This document shows positions 58,485 through 64,000 of a stretch of DNA of 64,000 bases, in pieces. The notes beneath the pieces were generated by a model. It searched no databases and was not told the origin of the DNA. It saw nothing but the letters and a program-made list of their open reading frames with translations. Source of the stretch: Siphonodentalium dalli (Eukaryota; Mollusca; Scaphopoda; Gadilida; Siphonodentaliidae); the NCBI GenBank assembly GCA_032622095.1, contig CP136064.1, positions 43,540,989-43,604,988 of the forward strand, written 5' to 3'. A program made the position numbers and the translations under genes. The stretch's first letter is position 1. Every line of letters begins with the position of its first letter.

Positions 58485-59169
58485 TCAACAGGAGCTTATG
58501 TCACTTGCAAATATTTTTTTCTCCAATAATTTTCAAGGAACCGTGGCTATTTTTAGAACATTACAGCATTGTGTATTTGAATATTATCTTTCTAAACACG
58601 TGTAATAAGTGAAATATGTGCAACACCAGGTATTTCTACTGTGTGTTTTTGGTAATAATCGAAACATGCATTTAAAAGGAGATTGCTGCTGTTGTAAGAG
58701 TTAGAGCACCCTTAATTTATTCCTGGAACTCCATTAGTAAAACGTGCACAAGGGGAGTTCATCTCAATGTCTATATATTTTTCCTATAAATCGAAATGAT
58801 TGGTTAATAACGAAATCGAGTTCTACTTGATCCCTGTGTTTTCCACGCGCTACCCAATCAAATTGTCCGTACCTAAATAGACAGCCAATCCACGATGCTT
58901 AAAGATGTGTCGGCTTTAAGTCGACTTGCAGAAGATCTCTATGTTCTTTTAATTTTAGTTGAGATGGTTGTCTACCACATGTATACCCACACTGGCCACT
59001 ATGGGGTTTCAAACCTAATGTAAAACTTTGATTACATGGGTACGTCCTATAGTAACGGTTATTGCATTGTTTCCATGTTGTCACGAGTATTTGCCAACCC
59101 GAGAGGCTGATAATCACGGACGCCGTATGTTAATAAATTATCATGTCAACTTCCAAAGACAACATATTC
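58485..59169. other. Gene-free stretch
   Basis: Nothing recognised. Confidence 0.3.
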
Positions 59170-59475
59170 TCGTGACAATAGGTTAATTTTATACCTAAAT
59201 ATACACATAGGTTCATATTGGACTTATTTGGTTCTGAAATAATCCCGAAGTGAGCTCATACCCGTTACTTCGTTGAATGATGCGGGCCGCAGTGAAAACA
59301 TATTATAAAGTCGTGTCCACGAAAAAAGGTTGATTAAATCATGCCAATTTGGGCCTATTTCGCATGGAAATAGTCTCATACTGGACTATTTTAAAACTCA
59401 CGTTTTAGTTCTTATATAGCGTAATTCAGATTCAAATAATACCGATATGGGCTTATTTGTGTTTTTGATATATAA
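59170..59475 (+). repeat. GAGCG-box dispersed repeat, copy 5
   Basis: ATAGGTTCATATTGGACTTA, GGTTCTGAAATAA, GCGGGCCGCAGTGAAAACAT and ATTATAAAGTCGTG follow the family order. CCGATATGGGCTTATTTGTG closes it. The GAGCG box itself is mutated to AAGTCG. Confidence 0.6.
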
Positions 59476-59837
59476 GCTTGTTTTTGTGAGAAGAAAACAG
59501 CCGAAGAATACAATGACCATATAATATCGTCGGTGTATGTAACCTTTCAGCCATGGGCTGGTCGTAATACTTGGAGGGCTCTAGGAATATCCAACTGTCG
59601 CATCCAGGCCACGGCCAAAGATATAATGTCACATGTTCGATATCACTGCATCGTAGTGAGGTCATGTTGCCGATGATGCCCGTACTTTGGTCATTTAAGT
59701 GAATGTAATGGTACATAGTATATGTCCAGTATGTTCTCGTGGAAATAAGCACATGGTGAACTTATTCCATGGGACTGAAATAAGCTCACATTGGCATTAT
59801 TTAGATGTGGATAAGCCATATATGGACGTAAACATTT

Positions 59838-60288
59838 GTGACCCGCCATATCAAATCCAGTCGTAAGTCGGGATTTGTTTTACCCTGTCCCAATGCATTC
59901 TCTTATATATGCGAGTCGACCATAGGTCGCCTCGCATATATAAGAGAATGCATTGGCCTAACATTTTTTTACAATTTTAATACTTTTTTCTTGTATTCTT
60001 TAACAATTTTATAATTTCACCCATACAGAGCCCCAGACAAACATGAGCAGACGACACTCTTCTATATACTTCTATATATGTGTGGGGCTCCCTGCAGGGT
60101 AATGGATGTTTTCTATTTTATGTCCTAAAAATTGTCAGAAACACTTATTTAAAAAAAATGATAACCAATACCAATGCATTCTCTTATATATGCGAGGCGA
60201 CCTATGGTCGACTCGCATATATAAGAGAATGCATTGGAACAGGGTAAAATAATCCCGACTTACGACTGGATTTGATATGGCGGGTCAC
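59838..60288. mobile_element. Palindrome-bearing MITE, GTGACCC family, copy 5
   Basis: Complete: GTGACCCGCCATATCAAATC and inverse, both 67-nt palindromes (about 59,890-59,956 and 60,172-60,238), and the standard-orientation middle with CATACAGAGCCCCAGACAAA. GTTAGGC before the second palindrome is replaced by CCAATA. Confidence 0.85.
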
Positions 60289-60380
60289 ATATATCACCAT
60301 TATGTGACAAGTCTAGCTGCAGATGTTTGATCAGAATCAATGATCAGACTGAAGGTTATTATCAGTGGTCTTGATAAATT

Positions 60381-60523
60381 ATTAAAATTGTAAAAAATTG
60401 TTAGGCTAATGCATTCTCTTATATATGCAAGGCGACCTATGGTCGACTCGCATATATAAGATAATGCATCGGTACAGGGTAAAATAATCCCGACTTACGA
60501 CTGGATTTGATATGGCGGGTCAC
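60381..60523. mobile_element. GTGACCC family, solo right half
   Basis: AAATTGTAAAAAATTGTTAG, one palindrome with several mismatches (GCTAATGCATTCTC...GATAATGCATCGG), the ACAGGGTAAAATAATCCCGA link and the right inverted end GATATGGCGGGTCAC. It lies 92 bases after the complete copy in the same orientation, so the pair may reflect a partial duplication. Confidence 0.8.
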
Positions 60524-60785
60524 ATTTTACGTAATGTAAGTTCCATATCAATGCAAAAAGGTTCATGTCGACTTCATTTGATCCACTAAATAACACGGAT
60601 AAACCGACTCACGGCTTACCATATGTACGCTCATTATAATGTGTTTCCAATGTGGCCCGCTCCATCTAATGAAATAACTCGTACAAGTCCACTATGAGCT
60701 TATTTCAGAATCAAATAAGTCCAATATGAAACTACGTGAATATTTAGGTCCAATGTGAACCTATTTGCACGAGGATATATTGGCA

Positions 60786-61065
60786 TGTCACGCTCGTAAT
60801 GTAAACACCTCAACGGAAGTCAATTCCCACTATGACTGGCTTATTGCACGGTGTCTCAAGAACTCTGCGGCCGATTGTCGTACAATGTGTACATGTATAT
60901 TCAGTGGGACATACATGTACGTTCAATAATAGCCCAGTTTATAGCTCTGCGTGGTATAAGTTTCCATCAAACAGTTCTTCTCTTGGAACTGTAACGTCAA
61001 ACATGAAGTCATGCACTATTGAACGGCGACCCCTTTATTTAGCCTTTTTGACACAAATATTTCAG
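60786..61065. other. Gene-free stretch
   Basis: Nothing recognised. Confidence 0.3.
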
Positions 61066-61572
61066 TTAAAGGCACGTGAGGCCTTTATTATAGTTGTCGA
61101 AAATATTCATATGTGTTCTAATCACCGTAAACAGAAAAACATTAAAACGCATACAGTTTCGTTCATATATACCATGACCATCACATAAACCGCATGTTAT
61201 CATAAATACCTACTATATTTTACCTAAACAAGAGCCTGAGTGTGTTACAGAAGACAGCACAATGCTACTGGCTAATCACACACAAATGGCATAAACGCTC
61301 TTTATTAGTTCCATATCAGGAATTCAGCAACAAAGAACGCTCTTTATGTTTACTATCATAATATAAACAAGCACCAGAAAAGTAACTTTTTATGCTTTTG
61401 TTTCAATAACAATGGTCAAACATTTGACAATAACATACTGTTTATGCGATATTTCTTATTTGTATACGGACAAAGTCTGTCTACATTTTGATGTTCTTTC
61501 TGTTTGTGGCGGTTTTGATGGGGGAAAATATTTTCACAGGATACCCACCGCCAAGGCCAACCGTACCTTTAA
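61066..61572. mobile_element. 500-bp TTAA-flanked element, copy 2
   Basis: TTAAAGGCACGTGAGGCC at the left and AACCGTACCTTTAA at the right, with TTAA at both ends, and near identity with 29,391-29,892 in the same orientation (shared AGAAGACAGCACAATGCTAC, ATGGCATAAACGCTCTTTAT, GATGTTCTTTCTGTTTGTGG). The frame at 61,412-61,690 is a shadow. Confidence 0.78.
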
Positions 61573-63258
61573 GACTTATTTTTGTTCTATCTTAAATAAA
61601 ATTCAGTATTGTACAGTAGGTAGTCATTATATGTCTCTTTCTTCGGTCTATTGCATGACATTAACCAATGCCCTGTTGTTTGACTTCTGAAAGTTTGAGG
61701 CGTTGGCAGCATTTCACTGAGAATATCTAGAATTGTACCACAAAACGACGGTCGTGTCTCCATGGGAATACAGGATACTGACCAATCAGGCAGAGACTTG
61801 TATGTAGGTTTAGGCAAGGTCGTATTATAAATTCAGTATATTATGACTGTCGATGTGAGCTAATGTCGATCCGATGAATGCTTGTATTGTTGGGAGAGAA
61901 ACTTCTGTGGTGACGTAGTGCATAATTCAAAAGTCATAAAACCGTCATCAGGGTAGACAAATTTTAATGTCTGCTTAGTTCTGTAATATAACCCCGTCTC
62001 GCGGAAGGATTTGGAAGCACCTAATCTTCATTGTAATCGATTGACACTGGTTTCATTACTACCATGCGGCTGCCAATTCCTCTTGAAGTATATAAATAAC
62101 TGCATATGGTTTAGTGTGATTACCCACTCGTGTGTAGACTGCTCGCTCCGTTTAGTGCCAATGGTGCAAATGACCAAGAATAATGTCAACCTGTCGCTAG
62201 CTTGCCGAGAATTCTGACATTAAAACATGTCCAAATGCCCAGCATACGTGAACACGCTCCTCTTAATGACCCCAGTGATTGTGTGATTTTCTGAAAGTCG
62301 ACACTTCCGTGTTCATCCATTCAACATGCACCCATCATTCATAATAACCACCAGCGCGCCACAGGCGCGAGTGGTTGTTTACACCTTAGATGCAGGTGAA
62401 TGACATTATATATTTTTTTCTATATCCATCAGTGATTTTTCAAAGATCGTGGGTATGGATTTTGGAGAAATTGTCATGTGAGTTCCGGTTAGCAACTGTG
62501 TGGGTATTTCAAAAGCGCCGATTCGCAATGGACCATCGCGATGTATATGAAATAACAATTTACGAAGAATTCCCATGTGATTTTAGGCTAGTTTCATTTC
62601 GGCCAAATTCGTTGGTTAGCTTAATGAAAACCAGCGAAGACGTCATGACACGGTTTCTTGCGTCATGTACGTCATTTTGGATTTTCGGGCCAGAATCCAG
62701 ACAATATTGCACAAACCAAGACAAGTCCTGTCATGTCGTCTCCACCGGGACCACTGCATGATGTTACACAAACTATCCTTAGCGTTATGTCGAAGATAAA
62801 AGGCAAATTTGAGGCACAGCAAGTGTGGTTGCTCCACTATACGTGTCACGTACGGTTAATATTATCCTTAGTTATAAGGTACACATAGAAGATATGATCC
62901 ATTCATCGTATTCTGATCGCCGCATCTGAAGATATACTTCACCACGCTGCTGCACCCTAGAGTATCTCATTGTTTGAGTCCAATTATCCAATACATTCTT
63001 TATGCTTCACAATGACCACCATAAAGTACTATTGTCACTGAGAAAGGACAGTATTGCAATGAAACTAAATGGCAGCTATCGAGTTTTCTATGAAATCGTG
63101 TAGCTTAATAGATTCTTTTGAGAAGACGCAGCGATAACGTAGATATGGAGGTTATCATACACAGTATTCATGTTCACCAAAGAAGCACGCGTTATGTCAT
63201 ATCACCATTCCAATAACCACAGAACGGAATGAAGGAATGGTTGATTTCATAAATCTCT
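61573..63258. other. Gene-free stretch
   Basis: A GTG/TTG- or ATG-started frame at 62,390-62,761 (123 codons) has no recognised motif and no coding neighbour. Nothing else is seen. Confidence 0.25.
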
Positions 63259-63696
63259 TTGATTGATGCCACACTGCTACCCTCGTATCAAATTGCAGGG
63301 TTCTCATCTCGTATGGAATATGCAATTATACTGTCATATGGCAAAGCTTTTGCATTCACCGTCAGCGCATTACCGACGATTATCGACGCACGAGACACTA
63401 ATACATCAGGCATTTATTCGCCCATATTTCCCCTCTTGTCCAAATTGATTCATGACTTAGCGCCAACGATAAGCGATGGTCGCGGGAAGTGGATACAGCT
63501 ATTCGCTGTCATGAACGCCAAAAGCGGAATCATAATTCCAGCTTTATATTCTAGTCTTTCCGCTGGGTCGGGAGACGAAATTGAATCAGTGCACTTGTGT
63601 GTCCATATTTCTAGTCCGCGGTCCGTAATTCGTGATATAATTAATTGCCGTTATCTGCGACAAGGAAATGAACTCTTAACGACCAGTAGATGCTGA
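63259..63696 (+). CDS. Unassigned 145-codon open frame
   Basis: An open stretch of 145 codons opens just after an in-frame TGA, with TTG as its first start-like codon. The first ATG is at residue 19 of the frame (in SRMEYAI). The translation is of mixed composition (PSYQIAGF, SALPTIIDARD, IYSPIFPLLSKLI, SLSAGSGDEIESV) and looks more protein-like than its neighbours, but I recognise no family, splice sites or catalytic motif. It could be a remnant of an element protein, an exon or chance. Confidence 0.2.
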   Translation: MIDATLLPSYQIAGFSSRMEYAIILSYGKAFAFTVSALPTIIDARDTNTSGIYSPIFPLLSKLIHDLAPTISDGRGKWIQLFAVMNAKSGIIIPALYSSLSAGSGDEIESVHLCVHISSPRSVIRDIINCRYLRQGNELLTTSRC

Positions 63697-63734
63697 TGTA
63701 TTGTACGACTATTATCAGTATGTTCATCCATATC

Positions 63735-63893
63735 ATCACTACATTTGGGTGAACTCAATCTCCGTGTCACGTCTCGTTGGGAAGGTGGGCTCCCAGATCA
63801 GACGAGCTGCCGCAGGCATCGAGTCTAATCTGTGATCTCGCATTCTAAATGCGACGTCATGCGGAGAAGGAGATCACCCCAATGTATAGTGAT
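63735..63893. repeat. 160-bp fold-back hairpin with CCGCAGG loop, copy 2
   Basis: ATCACTACATTTGGGTGAAC with TCAATCTCCGTGTCACGTC pairs with GACGTCATGCGGAGAAGGAG with ATCACCCCAATGTATAGTGAT-like sequence. The centre CAGACGAGCTGCCGCAGGCA matches the centre of the hairpin at 7,949-8,118 (CAAACGAGTTGCCGCAGGTA). Confidence 0.72.
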
Positions 63894-64000
63894 AACATGT
63901 TTATTATGTTCTATCCGAATGAACGTATCCACCAAAATTCTTCTCTGGGCATCACTTTTAGAACATTTAAAATTGTATAACATAACGAGCATTCTTGGCG

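Larger units (their letters stand above)
59728..60785 (-). repeat. GAGCG-box dispersed repeat, copy 6, split by palindrome elements
   Basis: The left part (TATGTTCTCGTGGAAATAAG, CTCACATTGGCATTATTTAG, up to about 59,837) and the right part (from about 60,527: CGACTCACGGCTTACC, GTACGCTCATTATAATGTGT, AATGTGGCCCGCTCCA, ATTTCAGAATCAAATAAGTC) join to a normal reverse-oriented copy like 55,163-55,430. The interruption holds the elements at 59,838-60,288 and 60,381-60,523. Confidence 0.65.

Noticed and set aside
7392-60240. Recurring small open frames reading LLYMRGDLWSTRIYKRMHWH or CANAFSYICESTIGRLAYI at about ten loci, apparently a conserved peptide family
   Set aside because: They are translations of the 67-nt palindrome on either strand. 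The similarity is explained by the repeat DNA, start codons vary (ATG, TTG, GTG), and the downstream residues are unrelated.

Overview
This is a eukaryotic, almost certainly animal, genomic window. The evidence is decayed non-LTR retrotransposons (LINEs) of the CR1/L2/Jockey type, a Ty3/Gypsy fragment, many short terminal-inverted-repeat (MITE-like) elements, minisatellites and AT-rich single-copy DNA. There are no bacterial operons and no ribosome-binding-site spacing. The LINE types, and a TCCGTCCG-type dispersed repeat near 47.0 kb, suggest a marine invertebrate, possibly a mollusc. The species cannot be fixed from the sequence. I recognise no host gene, RNA gene or CRISPR array. Every coding stretch I can name belongs to a mobile element, and most are broken.

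Layout. 0-1.7 kb: 5' part of a LINE (minus strand; ORF1 plus endonuclease). 1.7-10.3 kb: AT-rich DNA with a TTAA-flanked MITE, a 35-bp minisatellite, the first palindrome-bearing MITE (7.06-7.52 kb), two long hairpins and a 365-bp tandem duplication. 10.3-11.1 kb: LINE C-terminal fragment. 11.7-16.5 kb: a dispersed 'GAGCG-box' repeat, a TTAA palindrome element, a 32-bp minisatellite and a 150-bp hairpin. 16.5-25 kb: gene-poor DNA with more copies of these families, including one palindrome element nested in another MITE. 25-31 kb: CACA/TGTG hairpin-rich repeats, a LINE tail and a 500-bp TTAA element. 31.2-33.3 kb: an L2/CR1-like LINE end and a 1.35-kb element with subterminal repeats, a 10-bp target duplication and a nested MITE. 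35-39.5 kb: palindrome elements, a Gypsy scrap and a degenerate repeat. 40.7-42.1 kb: a second 32-bp minisatellite. 43.7-46.6 kb: six head-to-tail retroposon-like units with internal 122-bp repeats. 47.5-49.8 kb: fold-back elements and a 70-nt hairpin. 50.2-53.2 kb: a LINE with reverse transcriptase that sits inside a 66-bp minisatellite. 54-64 kb: more palindrome elements, a decayed LINE endonuclease/linker, a nested element group at 59.2-60.8 kb, and an unassigned 145-codon open frame.

The most striking theme is a near-perfect 67-nt palindrome (CCAATGCATTCTCTTATATA...GCATTGG). It occurs in pairs inside short elements whose outer ends differ: TTAACCCTTTACCC, TTAACCCTCTCATGACGG, TTAACCCTTCAGTGATC and GTGACCCGCCATATC. 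The palindrome pair behaves like a module carried between element families, and in one copy the segment between the two palindromes is inverted. No transposase for these families lies in the window, so they must be moved, if at all, by proteins encoded elsewhere. Open frames that look conserved across these copies are only translations of the palindrome. Many computed open frames in this window begin with TTG or GTG and should not be read as gene starts in a eukaryote.
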